From: Metridium senile
Lineage: Eukaryota; Cnidaria; Anthozoa; Actiniaria; Metridiidae
DNA: 64,000 nt
Assembly (NCBI GenBank): GCA_949775045.1
Contig: OX459098.1
Span: 12,958,707 to 13,022,706, forward strand
Reading direction: 5' to 3'
The notes beneath the pieces were generated by a model. That model did not search any database. It saw only the letters and a list, made by a program, of their open reading frames with translations, and was not told where the DNA came from. How positions within the stretch are numbered: the first letter of the stretch is position 1; each line of letters begins with the position of its first letter. Both the position numbers and the translations under genes were made by a program. Below are positions 10,544 to 24,000 of this stretch, piece by piece.

Positions 10544-12490
10544 ATCCTGTACACCACGGACTGGACTGGACCCAGAAAACACGGACTGGACTGAGTCCGT
10601 GTTTTACAAATCGTTGTAAAACACGGACTCACTCCGTGTTTTACAACGATTTGTAAAACACGGACTGACACATAAATAACATTATCAAATTAGTAACATG
10701 ATAGAGTCACGTACACATGCATAACGCAACGTAACGCAAGGATTACAGGTTAAAACTACCGCTCACGGTAACAAAATTAATTAATAATATTTGACAAAAA
10801 TATTTATAAAAATATTTAAAAATATATTTAATAAAAATATTTATCGCTCGGCTTGTCACACATTGACCTCAAGTGATGCGAGAGTGTCACACAAAGGCAA
10901 ATATATGATTTTCGAGGAAATTTAAATGATAAAATTCGTGCAATAAGCGTTTTTTTAAATAGAGTTGACTTCTTGATCAACACAGTAAGACATTCCCACC
11001 TAATAAATACAATACTGAACAACTACAACAAGCGGTTTTTTTTGGATTAAAAATAGATCACAATAAAGTATAATATTCGTTATACACATTGGTTTACATT
11101 TAAGATTCATCTTGAAGCTTCTAGATAACAATCAATCGTTTGAAGACCGAAAACATTAACAAAAGTTTAACAAAAGTACAATTATATTATGTTCGGTCCG
11201 TTTCAAGGTCGTAAAACATCAAGTACGAACGCGGGGATACGTCGCTGTGACAAATAGCCCGTATATAGTTTTAAAAATGCATTTTCAGTTAAAGCATTAA
11301 AATGTGGCCTATTCGTACCGTGTGTATACTATGAAGGGACGCCGTGTTTTCCCGCATCACAGCACTGTTTCTCGACCTTTTTGCGCCGTTAATGAAAACC
11401 ATTCTTACACTTACTAAATGTAGTAGCAAACATTGTTTTCTTTTGTTCTTTATTGAAGTAATTAGTCTTTTTAAATCCATTCTGTCTAGTTTGCACTATA
11501 TTGTTTTTAGGTCAATTCCCTACTTTCAATCAAAAATTACTAACAATTTTTAACAGTAACAATTTGTACTCTAACTAATTATAAAATGTTTTAGGACAAA
11601 TTCAATGCAATCAATTTGTAAAATATATGTGGTTGCCGCTTCTCAGGTATATGTCAAATATGTCAAAGCCTGGCAAAACGTCCGTCCCCTTGTCCCCCTC
11701 TTCCCACTCTCAGGGCCAGCTACGCAGGCTAGGAAAAACTTTATATCCGAATCAGCGAAAAAATATAACATATATATAAATATAACATGTGAAAAATGCT
11801 AGAAATAGAAGTACATAATATATATACTAAAATTAATGAAATACACAAAGTATAGTGTTAATGAAAGAAAATACAAATGTAACGCGAAACGTTTTTATCA
11901 AATGCTTTTTGGTGAACGCATTTTGGTTCAAAAACTAGTGCTTATGTTGTGTAACCCGAGAACTTGGCGAATTTCAGTTTCCCCAAGTTTTGTGTTTCCA
12001 GCCCTCACTAGCGAACAATCGTCACTAGATGAGTTCTGTTTTTCTCGTAAATAGTCATCAGCATCAGATCAGAACCCGATTTGTCACCTCCGATTTGCGG
12101 GCCAACTGCATTGTACTACAAATCGCGGTTTTGCTCAATAACATTTACTTTACTGTAGTGCGTTAGAAGATTATTTGGTTGATTATCGGTGGCCGATATT
12201 TTTCACAAATCGATTTACATTATTACAATTTGCATTATCACAAATCGAGACTAAAACAAATAACAAAACAATAACTTACCGGGAAGAAGTAGGGAGAGTT
12301 ATGTGGTGACCTTGCCGCAATCAAACCTGTAATCCTTGCGTTACGTTGCGTTATGTACACGTGACTCTATCATGTTACTAATCTGATAATGTTATTTATG
12401 TGTCAGTCCGTGTTTTACAAATCGTTGTAAAACACGGACTCAGTCCAGTCCGTGTTTTCTGGGTCCAGTCCAGTCCGTGGTTTACAGGAT
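10544..12490. mobile_element. 1.95-kb fold-back element with long inverted ends and 12-bp flanking repeats
   Basis: The left arm (10544-10751) and right arm (12324-12490) are inverted copies. They start at ATCCTGTA-ACCACGGACTGG, contain ACGGACTGGACT and ACACGGACT palindromes, and end at TTACAGGTT. The left arm has one extra 40-bp palindromic unit. The direct repeat GCCAGTGAACAA abuts both sides (10529-10540 and 12491-12502) and looks like a target-site duplication. The 1.5-kb interior is AT-rich and has no convincing coding region, so it is non-autonomous. The superfamily is not recognised. Confidence 0.75.
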
Positions 12491-12779
12491 GCCAGTGAAC
12501 AATTTGATTGTGTTAATGGGAAAATGTCGTAGGCAATAGTTCGTCTCCATGGAAACACAGCTAGTTAAAAGCATTAGTTTATAATTGAATATTTGGCTTC
12601 CTTTTTAAGCAACGCGATTACGTTTTATGATAGGAAACCATAAATCATAGCAAATGTCGCCTTAACTATTGTATCTTTAACAAAGAGTCAATTAGGATTA
12701 CGATAAGAAAAAAAATCAAATGTCTGTTTCTTTTGATGGAGGTTCCTTGAGTAAACACATAGAATTTGCTTCCGTTGAA

Positions 12780-13960
12780 GACTAAAGTCCAAGACGTCAG
12801 TAAACATTCGTCCCTTGTTGTGGTGTCCTGATATATTTTAGATTTGTCTGCTGCTAATATCACTCCCATTAAAGAAAACCGTCCAAAACGTCAGTAAATA
12901 TTCGTCCCTTGTTGCGGTGTCTATATATTTTAGATTTGTCTGCTGCTAATATCACTCCCATTAAAGAAAACCGTCCAAGACGTCAGTAAACATTCGTCCC
13001 TTGTTGTGGTGTCCTGATATATTTTAGATTTGTCTGCTGCTAATATCACTCCCATTAAAGAAAACCGTCCAAAACGTCAGTATGACATTCGTCCCTTGTT
13101 GCGGTGTCTATATATTTTAGATTTGTCTGCTACTAATATCACTCCCATAAAAGAAAACTGTCTTAAACGTCATTAAACATTCGTCCCTTGTTGCGGTGTC
13201 TATATATTTTAGATTTGTCTGCTGCTAATATCACTCCCATTAAAGAAAACCGTCCAAAACGACAGTAAACATTCGTCCCTTGTTGCGGTGTCTATATATT
13301 TTAGATTTTTCTGCTGCTAATATCACTCCCATTAAAGAAAACCGTCCAAAACGTCAGTAAACATTCGTCCCTTGTTGCGGTGTCTATATATTTTAGATTT
13401 GTCTGCTGCTAATATCACTCCCATTAAAGCAAACCGTCCAAAACGTCAGTAAACATTCGTCCCTTGTTGCGGTGTCTATATATTTTAGATTTGTCTGCTG
13501 TTAATATCACTCCCATTAAAGAAAACCGTCCAAAACGTCAGTAAACATTCGTCCCTTGTTGCGGTGTCTATATATTTTAGATTTGTCTGCTGTTAATATC
13601 ACTCCCATTAAAGAAAACCGTCCAAAACGTCAGTAAACATTCGTCCCTTGTTGCGGTGTCTATATATTTTAGATTTGTCTGCTACTAATATCACTCCCAT
13701 AAAAGAAAACCGTCTAAAACGTCAGTAAACATTCGTCCCTTGTTGCGGTGTCTATATATTTTAGATTTGTCTGCTACTAATATCACTCCCATAAAAGAAA
13801 ACCGTCCAAAACGACAGTAAACATTCGTCCCTTGTTGTGGTGTCCTGATATATTTTAGATTTGTCTGCTGTTAATATCACTCCCATTAAAGAAAACCGTC
13901 TAAAACGTCAGTAAACATTCGTCCCTTGTTGCGGTGTCTATATATTTTAGATTTGTCAAC
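12780..13960. repeat. Minisatellite, about 92-bp unit, about 13 copies
   Basis: Each unit contains CATTCGTCCCTTGTTGCGGT, then TATTTTAGATTTGTCTGCTG, then TAATATCACTCCCATTAAAG and AAACCGTCCAAAACGTCAGT. Two variants alternate (GTTGTGGTGTCCTGATATA and GTTGCGGTGTCTATATA), a sign of unequal exchange. There is no coding potential. Confidence 0.9.
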
Positions 13961-13969
13961 TCTCATTTG

Positions 13970-14690
13970 AACCAATCACATTTCTACATTGAGGTCATGA
14001 TTAAAGCAAGAAAATAGAAAGAACTGATACATATAAAAAACAGAGAATTTAAAATCTTTTGTGAGTGTGTTTGAAAAAAAACACTCCCCAGTTATTTTCC
14101 GAACTCGAAAACCACTGCAAAGAAAAAAAAATACATAAAAGCAAATCGAAAAAAAACTTAATAAGAATCATAAATTTTAACGAAATGTGAACGAAATAAT
14201 TTGTGCCAAGGTTTCGTTAACTAATTAGTGTTTTTAAATATTTCATGTTAATTTTTGACTTATTTTATCAAGTAGTCCGCCCGATTATCTACGACGAAAA
14301 GTAGTTCTTCTAGAATGTACGTTTCTTATTATAAGTTAGAGACAGCTAAACTACTTACTAGCTAATTAACATCAGAGTAAATTGACATGTTTGTCAATTC
14401 TGCAAGTGGTGATTATATGTGACCGATTATAAATCTCATTTCGAAAAATGCCACAGAATATTACTTAATTGTTAAATCGACCGAGATTTTGTTTAGTTTG
14501 TGGGGTATTATGTTTATTTTGGGTGCCTTTCAAAATTAATTAGATAATAATTGATTTTCTAGACGTTCCGGTAGGGGAGGGGGAGGGGGAGATCAGGGGT
14601 CCGCTGGCAACCCCTTTTCCTTAAATTTGGGGTTCCTGTGTAACGGTTTTATCTTCGTTCCCAGACTCCTACAGAGAGATACCTGTGGAG
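13970..14690. other. AT-rich intergenic DNA
   Basis: No gene, RNA or repeat is recognised apart from a short G-rich stretch (GGGGAGGGGGAGGGGGAG) near 14574-14592. Confidence 0.4.
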
Positions 14691-14693
14691 GAG

Positions 14694-15220
14694 CAACACA
14701 GCGGTCAAAGGACTACGCATGCGCGGAAAAAAAACAAGTGAAATGATCCAGCACACAAATCTGACATTAGTACGGACTCCATAAAAAAACGATGGAGTGT
14801 ACGACTTTCATCGCTTTTTTCTCAAAATATATACAAAAATACAAAAGTATAGACTCGTGGTAGCTTTAAAATATAACAAAGGTTATGTACACGACACTTC
14901 AAGATAAAATATTCAGGGAATTTCTTATAAATCGACTCCAAAGACTATAGTCCGAAATTCTACTATGAAAATCACTAGAGTGGTTAAATGTACGTTGAAA
15001 ATTTGCCCTTGGGGGTGTGTCTTATTGTACCACATGACCAATTTTGAGCAAAATGATTGGCCAGAAGCGATCACATGGTACAAAAAAAATTGGTCACGTG
15101 GACGGAATTTTTGGGGCATGATTACCAGTCTACTGATTTCCATAGTAAATCATTTACAATGGCAAATTTACTGCTGTGAAAATTTTGTCACGCATGCGTA
15201 GTCGTTTGACCGCTGTGTGA
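14694..15220. mobile_element. Fold-back element, about 525 bp
   Basis: ACACAGCGGTCAAAGGACTA followed by CGCATGCG at the left pairs with the reverse complement at 15191-15218. Inside, AATTTTTTTGTACCA-type and GACCAATTTTGAGC segments form a second hairpin around 15010-15100. Confidence 0.65.
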
Positions 15221-15228
15221 AACAGAAT

Positions 15229-15740
15229 ACTCAATTTTCAATTATCTTTACAAAAAAACGCGGGACATTCTTTTAAGAGGGCACGGACGATCCCTAAGAG
15301 ATACGAAAAAACAATACGAAAAAACCGCGACTAGGCCTATGAGAACATCAATAGGCTCTTTTTTCCATGCCATAAAGATACCATAAAGAGTCAAAATTCG
15401 CAAATTGAAGGGGGGGGGGGGGGGGGGGAATCAAATAAAAAAATCGAAATTTTCAATTTTGATACCCTATATATAAAGGGTTTTCAATTTTCAATTATCA
15501 ATTATCTTTACAAAAAAACGCGGGACATTCTTTTAAGAGGGCACGGACGATCCCTAAGAGATACGACAAAACAATACGAAAAAACCGCGACTAGGCCTAT
15601 GAGAACATCAATAGGCTCTTTTTTCCATGCCATAAAGATACCATAAAGAGTCAAAATTCGCAAATTGAAGGGGGGGGGGGGGGGGGGGGGATCAAATAAA
15701 AAAATCGAAATTTTCAATTTTGATACCCTATATATAAAGG
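15229..15740. repeat. Tandem duplication of about 256 bp, each copy with a poly-G tract
   Basis: 15229-15483 and 15485-15740 are nearly identical. Each contains GCGGGACATTCTTTTAAGAG, GAACATCAATAGGCTC and a run of about 17-20 G residues. The duplication must be recent, or partly an assembly effect of the G run. Confidence 0.85.
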
Positions 15741-15970
15741 CCTGTTTACACTAGCAATTTTGTCGCGCGACAAGCTAGAGCTGCGATTTCAATGGCGATT
15801 TTATCGCATCTTTGTCGCCACAATTTCGAATACGCTCGAATTTAGGAGACAGAAAATCGCAGCTTGAAGTTGCACTAAATTTCGAGCCTGTTCAAAATAG
15901 CGTTGACAAATCTCCTATTGAAATTGCAGCTCTTGTTGCGCGACAAAGTTGCTAGTGTAACCGGGCCTTA
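15737..15970. mobile_element. MITE, AAGGCC-GTTACACTAGCAA family
   Basis: Inverted ends of about 65 bp: GTTTACACTAGCAATTTTGT-CGCGCGACAA at left, and the reverse complement ending GTAACCGGGCCTT at right. No coding region. Confidence 0.75.
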
Positions 15971-16059
15971 AAAAATACCAAATCACTGATTTTTAACAAT
16001 AAGATATACATGTACAATGAGCATACCCGATACTTAACCCTGGGTCCTAGAATCTACAC

Positions 16060-16345
16060 CTAATTCAATAATCGTTGTCGCAATCAAAGCTACAGTCCAC
16101 ACCCCATAGCCTGCAAAGGATGTCGGTATTTCTTCTCTTGTTATAGATTTATTCCTAGCATGTTTTAGTTCTACGTGTTTGTGTTATATAAGCAAAACAA
16201 GTTGTTGCAGTGGTAGATGATGAAACAGATATTTCTTGAAAATACGTCTAATAAATCTCAAATTATGTTGATATTACCGATATCCTTAGCAGGCTTCAGA
16301 GTGTGGACTGTAGCTTTGATTATGACAACGATTTTTGAATTAGTT
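16060..16345. mobile_element. Fold-back element, CAATCAAAGCTACAGT family, copy 1
   Basis: TAATTCAATAATCGTTGTCG-CAATCAAAGCTACAGT-CCACACC at left is mirrored by GTGTGGACTGTAGCTTTGAT and ACAACGATTTTTGAATTA at right. A rearranged copy with duplicated arms lies at 21950-22760 in intron 1 of the first bZIP gene. Confidence 0.7.
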
Positions 16346-17186
16346 GTAACAGAAATGTTTGCATATTAGCTAGTATAATTTTTTTAATTTTCTCTTGTTT
16401 GCATTATCAAAGTCGTATTTTTGTCTTATGATAGCTTGATAAAAACATCCGCAATTGCAAATTAGTGAACTAACCTCTGACGATCTAAAATTAATATTTG
16501 AAGAGTATACTTTGACTTTTTTGTTACTTTTTTTAACCACATCCCTTAAGCGAATAGATTAGAAATAAGATGTATTATGAACACTTAGTGTATTTGAACT
16601 GATCACTGCTTCATTTTTAGAGGTTTTGAAGCAGTAGAAGGTCCAGAAAATAATAACATGAAAAAAGTCAAGTATTCACGGTTCGAGTATCCTCACTGTA
16701 AAAGCTAGTAGATCTAGAAACAGAAACTCAATTACCCATAATGCACCCGTCATTGTCATTTCAACTTCAAACTCTGATCGATTCATCGTTGATCACCAGT
16801 TGGTAGTATATGTCTATAAACATTAATAAAAATAAGCAGATATAATCTAATCCTAATCAAGGTTGAATTTTTGTACAATTTCTGTTTGATTGGTTCTTGT
16901 TCTTTCTTTTTCTTTTTAATTCTCGACAAAGGTATTATATATGAATTGTGGATGAAGAGAAATTAACATATACATTTTACAGATAAATGTTTTGTAATTA
17001 TTCTATAACTAATTTATCGAATAATTAACAAAATATTATTTCTTTTCTTTTCGCTATAATTGAGGGTTTTTTTCAAGATGCTATAGTCTATGTACATCAA
17101 TGAAAATATACCCCGGAAACCCGAGTGTTTTTTTTATCTAGTATTTGTATTTATTAGATTAACAAACGCAAAAGCAAGTAGACAAT
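16346..17186. other. Intergenic DNA without recognised genes
   Basis: AT-rich sequence. A segment near 16590-16690 (TTTTTAGAGGTTTTGAAGCA and following) has a diverged copy near 38545-38630, so it is a low-copy repeat. Confidence 0.4.
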
Positions 17187-17350
17187 TAGCCTCCTCCGCA
17201 GGCAACTCCTCAGCCGAGAGTGAGTTTCGTGAGGTTGGGGTTCCTGTGTTGAAAATAGTCATTTTTGCCATATGCCACAGGAAGCCCGCGTCGTGTTTTT
17301 TCTTTTTCTTCGTTTCTTCTGCCTATAAGAGATGCCTGCGGAGGAAGCTA
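17187..17350. mobile_element. MITE, TAGCCTCCTCCGCAGGCA family, copy 1
   Basis: Ends TAGCCTCCTCCGCAGGCA and TGCCTGCGGAGGAAGCTA are inverted repeats. A related element is at 57628-57770 in a PPP1R36 intron. Confidence 0.7.
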
Positions 17351-18424
17351 GTAGAAAATAACCTTTGTTACCCAAGGTAATGGAAATATCAAGAAGATAT
17401 ATAATTTGATTACGACTAATTAATAGCCCTTGTCTGTTCGTGAAAAGGTAGTATCATAACACAAGCTCATTTCTCACAAGATGTCATCCACATTGTTTTT
17501 ATCGGTTCAAATAAGACATTTTCAAAGCCACTATCACTGGTGAATCTCTTATCTTTGCTAAAATGCAGTCGTATCAATAAAATATACGTGGATCTGATGA
17601 AGGAATAGAAAACAAGGCAGCGTGCTCTGTCGTGTCATAGAGCACATCGGAATTTTAAGAAGACGAGAGAAGCGTTAGGAGAAGCACGACGCTTCTCAGA
17701 CAATCAGAGCGCGCGATATAAATCAAATATTTTATAATGAATAAAACAGAAATGTTATTGACAAATCTAAGGAAATATCATTAAAGTAGCCACCAGATAG
17801 GCAATCCAATCGGTGCAATTAATGTTCACTTCCTCTTTTTAAAGTCTTTTTTATCACTTAAAGAAATCAGTAAAACACCAATACAATATTATAGTTTGTT
17901 TTGAATTATAAAAAAATTAAACATGATTTTTTTAATAGATTACTTTTTAAAAAGTGATTTCATCATTTTATTTATTTATTTATTTATTTATTTAATCAAT
18001 AAAATAAAATTATTTGGTTTTTAAACCAATAAAAATTTCTAAAAAACGTTTCTTCAGGTATTCTTTTTCTTCAAATAACAAAAGCTTTAAGTTGCCACTA
18101 GGTTAATTACAATATGAAACATCAAAACCATATATGAGCTTAACCTTGAATTCACTTTTTTCTAAAGATTAAAAGAAAAACAAAGAAATTAAACACTATC
18201 ATGTATTTTCAAAACACGAGAACGTGCCTCTATTTGCATTCCTCTCTACTGTAGACTTCCTATCCGGCTCTCAATTACGAAAAAACGAAGTGTTTTTCTG
18301 GTCATTTTTATCAATTATTAAATGCAACTAAGGGCTCGATATAAATTGAGTTTTATTTGCTTTTTCAATTAAAGGAGAAGTGCCTTATAAAAGCTAATTA
18401 ATATATAGTTACAAGGCAATGAAA
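17351..18424. other. AT-rich intergenic DNA
   Basis: Nothing recognised beyond a (TTTA)n tract near 17958-17995. Confidence 0.4.
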
Positions 18425-19345
18425 AGCGAACGAACGGACGGACGAACGAAAGAACAAACCAATGAACCAACGAATAAACAAGCAAGCGAATAAACAAAAA
18501 TAAACAACAAAGGAACGAACGAACGAACGAACGAACGAACGAACGAACGAACGAACGAACGGACGGACGGACGGACGGACGAACGAACGAACGAACGAAC
18601 GAACGGACAGACAAAGGAACGAACGAACGAACGAACGAACGAACGAACAGACAAAGGAACGAATGAACGAATGAACGAGCGAACCAACAGACAAAGGCAC
18701 GAATGAACGAGCAAACGAAAGAACGATCAAACAAAAGAACGAACGAACGAACGAACGAACGAAAGAACGAACGAACGAACGAACGAACAGACAAAGGAAC
18801 GAATGAACGAATGAATGAGCGAACCAACAGACAAAGGGACGAATGAACGAGCAAACGACAGAATGGCGAACAAACAAACGGAACGAATTGAACGAACGAA
18901 CGAACGAACGAACGAACGAACGAACGAACGAACGAACGAACGAACGAACAGACAAAGGAACAGACAAAGGAACGAATGAACGAATGAACGAGCGAACCAA
19001 CAGACAAAGGGACGAATGAACGAGCAAACGAAAGAACGATCAAACAAAAGAACCGACGAACGAACGAACGAACGAACTAACGAACTAACGAACGAAAGAA
19101 CAAACAAAGGAATGAATGAACGAATGAACGAATGAACGATCAAACAAAAGAACGAACGAACAAATGAAGGAACAAAGAAAGAAACGAACGAAAGAACGAA
19201 CAAACCAAAAAAACGAACAAAGGAACAAAGGAACGAACGAACGACAGTACAAACAAATTAAGGAACGAACGAACAAAAGAAAGAACAAACGAACGAACGA
19301 ACGAAAAAAAAAAAAAAAAAAAAAGGAACGAACGAACGAAAATAC
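18425..19345. repeat. CGAA tetranucleotide array, about 0.9 kb
   Basis: Long runs of GAAC/CGAA units mixed with GGAC, AACAGACAAAGGAA and AATGAACGAGCG variants. The frame-open minus-strand translations (repeated FVRS) arise because the 4-bp unit lacks stops in every phase. They are not genes. Confidence 0.95.
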
Positions 19346-21060
19346 GAAAGTAAAGTAAAGTAACCTTATTTAACTTCTGTAACTCGTGACAGTCATGGTG
19401 TGTACTGATATAGACAGTCATATACTGATAAACTTGAGGCCGACGGACAACGACGACAAAAGGAACGAACGGACGAATGAACGATTAAACGAACAAACTG
19501 ATTTTAAAGCTGTTATAAAATATTCAAATAGTGGAGTTTGAAATCTCAGTCGCCATTTTTAACACAGGAAACCCATCTAGCCTAATTACTCGGGCTTCCG
19601 TGTACGGAAAAGCCCGAGTCTAAAAATGCAAACGGTTCATTTTTATCGTCGTCCTCGTTTTGGTCCTCAAATTGGAGGATCAGTGATGATAATAACAATA
19701 ATAATAATAACAGTAATGCAATGTTTTAGGAGTCAAAGCTCAACTTACAAAAAAAAAAAAAAATAGAATTATTGAAAAAGAAAAGTTTTGAGTTTGGATT
19801 TAAATGATGAGATGTTATCTGTGTTTCTTATGTGTTGGGGCAATGTGTTCCAAAGTTTAGGGAATGAGATTGAAAAGGTGAGATTGATCGCCAAGATGGC
19901 GTCTAGCTTAAGACAATTGACCTTTAGTGGGTCAATGACTAACACTCAGCGAGAGAAAATGCTTCTCTCTGCTTTGACATTACGTTCACAATCATATATG
20001 ATTTTTTTTCTCTGAAAATGGTGTGTTGATCGCTTGTCCCAGTACAGTAAGCGAATAAGCATGAAACATGTTTCAGTTGCCCGTCGAGGGAGGTAAAGGT
20101 GGTACTCCCCGCTTTGTCCAGGGATGAGCCTGAGGATCAGGCTATTTAGAACATCGCAAAGAAGTACCTTTTAGGGGTTGCGATCAACAAGACTTCAACA
20201 GTCTTAAAAGGTTAATTTCAAAATCGATCACCAATCACCCTTTGATGTTCAAGGTAGTCCCCTACGCCCTCCCCAAGGGATGTTTTGACCTCTCTCTTGT
20301 TCAAGAGACAGCTCATATTTTTAAGTTAAATATTTTGTAAACACTCTCGATCTTTTGACGCCAAAGAACAATATATTAAAAATATCTTGCACGTCAGGTC
20401 TGTTACAGAACACTTTGCAATCATATTGTACTTTGAGAGAGATGATACTTTGATCAGCAGAAAATAAACAACAAAATAACTGAATGGAAGTAATTGCAAA
20501 AATCATAACACCGCGAAACTCCGACAATTTAGGCGATTATTCTAAGCTAGATATTGGTGATATGACTGGGGGAAAATCAGACCCTTGAACGGAAATTCTT
20601 GTATTTAAGACTGATAGTTAACTGAACCTTTGGTAGATTCTAGAATCCGTTAATGAAATATACGTTTTGATAAATAATCTGTCACATCATGCACTACGGC
20701 TTGTCGTTCACGTGTGACAACAGGTACCCGTACGTTTGAGCCAGCCCATTTGCACCGAGACATCCAATAAACACAACCGATTGCTACATAAAGAAATACT
20801 TAAAACACCCAAAATCTCAATCTCGGGGTTACATAATCGGTTTGTATTTGTTTAGCTGTAGAAGACAAGTGTTCCAGTAGTTACGTTATGGGGACTCGAG
20901 AGTTGACCGTTGTTGTCAGTTATATCAACCAATCATCTTTCAGTTGATGTGATCCCCTAGCGTAGATTATCACATTGTTAGGCTGTCATACTTTGAAGTG
21001 GACCGCTGGCATACAACACAGGCTCGAGTTAACGAAGAAGTCAACCCTGACTGAAACACA
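19346..21060. other. Intergenic region upstream of the first bZIP gene
   Basis: Contains a small hairpin CTCGGGCTT...AAGCCCGAG (19590-19617), a GATAATAACAATAATAATAA stretch (19690), and a C/T-rich segment near 20100-20285 resembling the TIR-bearing element at 52915-53110 (TACCTTTTAGGGG). No supported gene. The immediate bZIP promoter has no clear TATA box. Confidence 0.4.
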
Positions 21061-21083
21061 ACGGATTAGAAAACATCACCGCC

Positions 21084-24000
21084 ATGGAGGCAGGCGGGCC
21101 ACCTCCGGTTCTGGGCCTTGGACAGGTAAATAACAAAATTCTCTACCTACACAATATATTTAGAAATATTTCCTCTGTTAAGTTTCCTAGAAAGTTGTTT
21201 AGTGACGGCTGTTCGTTCGTTGACAACCTATCTATCTTCGATCGAAACCTTAATTTCGATTAGATCATTCTAACAGATTTCCCAATTTTACAAGATTTTC
21301 TTGGAGTTTTATAACGCTAAGGTTGATTCGATGAAAAATTTACCATTTTTAGAGAGTTTTGTTATAGAATTATTCACCCCTGACAATTACACGGTCAATT
21401 TCACAACAAAAAAATTGACCTTCAATTTGGGATTTCTATTTTGGTTAAGGCTGGCGTTTCTGGTACCTGCTCTCAGTGACAGAAGTCCACACGCAATCTT
21501 AATTATACAAGATTTGACTTCTAGAGTAAATACCCGTGTTAGTTTTTGACATAAGTCTAATTTTAGGGGTCATAGGAGTTGATATATATTTCAGTCAAAC
21601 ATGATTTCGACTTTTGATCAGTTGTTTGAACTGATCTTGTTTTGATACAGTGGGTAAATCTGAGCAGGTTAAAACAGTAACGAATCTGTGAAAATCCAAA
21701 AATAGAACTCCCCAATAGTTTTATTTGAATTAGCTTTGTAAATATGGTTTAATTTGATTTGTGGTACTGATTTTGTTGTTATTTTCACAACGCAAACTTA
21801 TTAATGCGTTGTACGTGTAGTAAACGAAAGTCGTGTAAAAAATCTAAAAAATTATCGCAACAGGTAGGTAATTGAGATATTATTATAAAAAAAATGAACG
21901 AAGCTAACAAGAAAATAAATGAAACAATTGATTTAACAAATTGGCACACACCGGACCTATTAATCCAATCATCGTTGTCTCAATCAAAGCTACAGTTCAC
22001 TTCCTGAATCCTGCAAAAGATAACAGTATTTCTTCTCTTGTTGTCGATTTATTCATAGCATATTTTGGCGGTACATATTTGTTATGTTTTAAACAAGTTA
22101 TTGCAGTGGTAGATGATAAAGCAATGATTAAAAAACGTATAATAAATCACAAATTATATTCATATTAATTTATCCTGCAAAGGATATTTTTTCTCTTGTT
22201 ATTGATTTATTCATAGCATATTTTTGCGGTACGTTTTTATTTTGTTTTTAATAAGTTGTTGCAGTGGTATATGATAAAGCAATGATTAAAAAACGTATAA
22301 TAAATCACAAATTATGTTCATATTAATTTATCCTGCAAAGGATGTCGGTATTTCTTCTCTTGTTATCGATTTATTCATAGCATATTTTGGTTTTACGTGT
22401 TTGCGTTATGTAACCATAGCAAGTGGTTGCAGTGACTGATAGTTGATGAGCTAAATATTTCTTTAAAAACTGACACGAAATTAAAAATTATGTTCATATT
22501 ACCAACATCCTTTGCAAGCTTCAGAGTGTGGACTGTAGCTTTGGCTGCGATAAGGATTTTGTGAAAAATGTGTAATCAATCACAATTAAATCATTATTAC
22601 CGACATCCTTTGCAAGCTTCAGAGTGTGGACTGTAGCTTTGGCTGCGATAAGGATTTTGTGAAAAATGTGTAATCAATCACAATTAAATCCTTATTACCG
22701 ACATCCTTTGCAAGCTTCAGAGAGTGAACTCTAGCTTCCATTGCGACAACGATTTTTTAAATAGGTATATAATTACACAATCATTAATTATTGAGCGTAA
22801 AGGAATTATGTGTATGAATTCAAGCACAAATATAAGCGAACTAAATCCGTCACAGTCGTTTTTAGTTCATTTCCATTATTTTAGAAAATTCAAGGAGATT
22901 CTGCGTCTTAGGTCCCAGTTCACAGGTCAAGATATATGGCCTGTGTCAAGTACCTTATTACAAAAAAAATGTTCCGTTATCCATTTCAAGAGAAGATCAA
23001 ATTTTGAACTTGGCCCCTAGATTTTATTAACCCTGTCTATTTCCAATTAACATGTGGTCAAGAATGTATAATCTTTTTAATTACTTCTTTTTTTTTTTGG
23101 AAGGGGGGGGGAGGGGTTAGGAAGAATGGGGATAAAATTCACTAGGTTATGTTTTTGCAATAGCTGTTAGTACAGTTATATGAACATATTTTCAAACAAT
23201 GCAATTCAATTGACGGCTATCGGGCAGGAACAAAAACTTGGCTCTAAAGCCTCAACTTCAATCCATTGTTCAAAACCATTTGCATATAACTACTATTATT
23301 ACTCTCCTTTATAACATTAGGATTAGATGAAAACTAGCGAGTAAACTAGTATAGGCTGCGTCGGTCTTTGATATAAAACATAGGTAATATAATGAAATTT
23401 GAAACACCGTAAAAAATAGAAATAGAAACTAGCGAGTAAACTAGTATAGGCTGCGTCGGTCTTTGATATAAAACATAGGTAATATAATGAAATTTGAAAC
23501 ACCGTAAAAAATAGAAATAGAAACTAGCAAGTAAACTAGTATAGGTTGCGTCGGTGTTTGATATAAAACATAGGTAATATAATGAAATTTGAAACACCGT
23601 AAAAAATAGAAATAGAAACTAGCAAGTAAACTAGTATAGGCTGCGTCGGTGTTTGATATAAAACATAGGTAATATAATGAAATTTGAAACACCGTAAAAA
23701 ATAGAAATAGAAACTAACAAGTAAACTAGTATAGGCTGCGTCGGTCTTTGATATAAAACATAGGTAATATAATGAAATTAATAAGGTACAGTGTTACAGA
23801 TTTCATTCTATTACCTAGAGCCGGAGCTAGAGCTAGCTCACGAGCGGAGGAGCGCTCACGGGATATGGAGAATTCTGATTTTTAAGAGTATCTTCCTTTG
23901 TATGTAATCTAAAAAATGGAGAGCATTGTTAAGATATAAAAAAACATGCTCATTTTGTTATCAGTAAATCATTTCCGCCTTAGAGTAGTCACATCGCCTC

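Noticed and set aside
18369..19421. Minus-strand frames of up to 224 codons reading FVRSFVRSF
   Set aside because: Translation of a CGAA tetranucleotide array; several frames are open at once, so there is no coding signal.
19788..20015. 75-codon frame beginning MSLDLNDEML
   Set aside because: No splice borders, domain or neighbouring exons, and adjacent sequence is repeat-like; insufficient support for a gene.
23346..23692. Two overlapping 83-codon minus-strand frames
   Set aside because: Frames generated by five copies of a 95-bp repeat.
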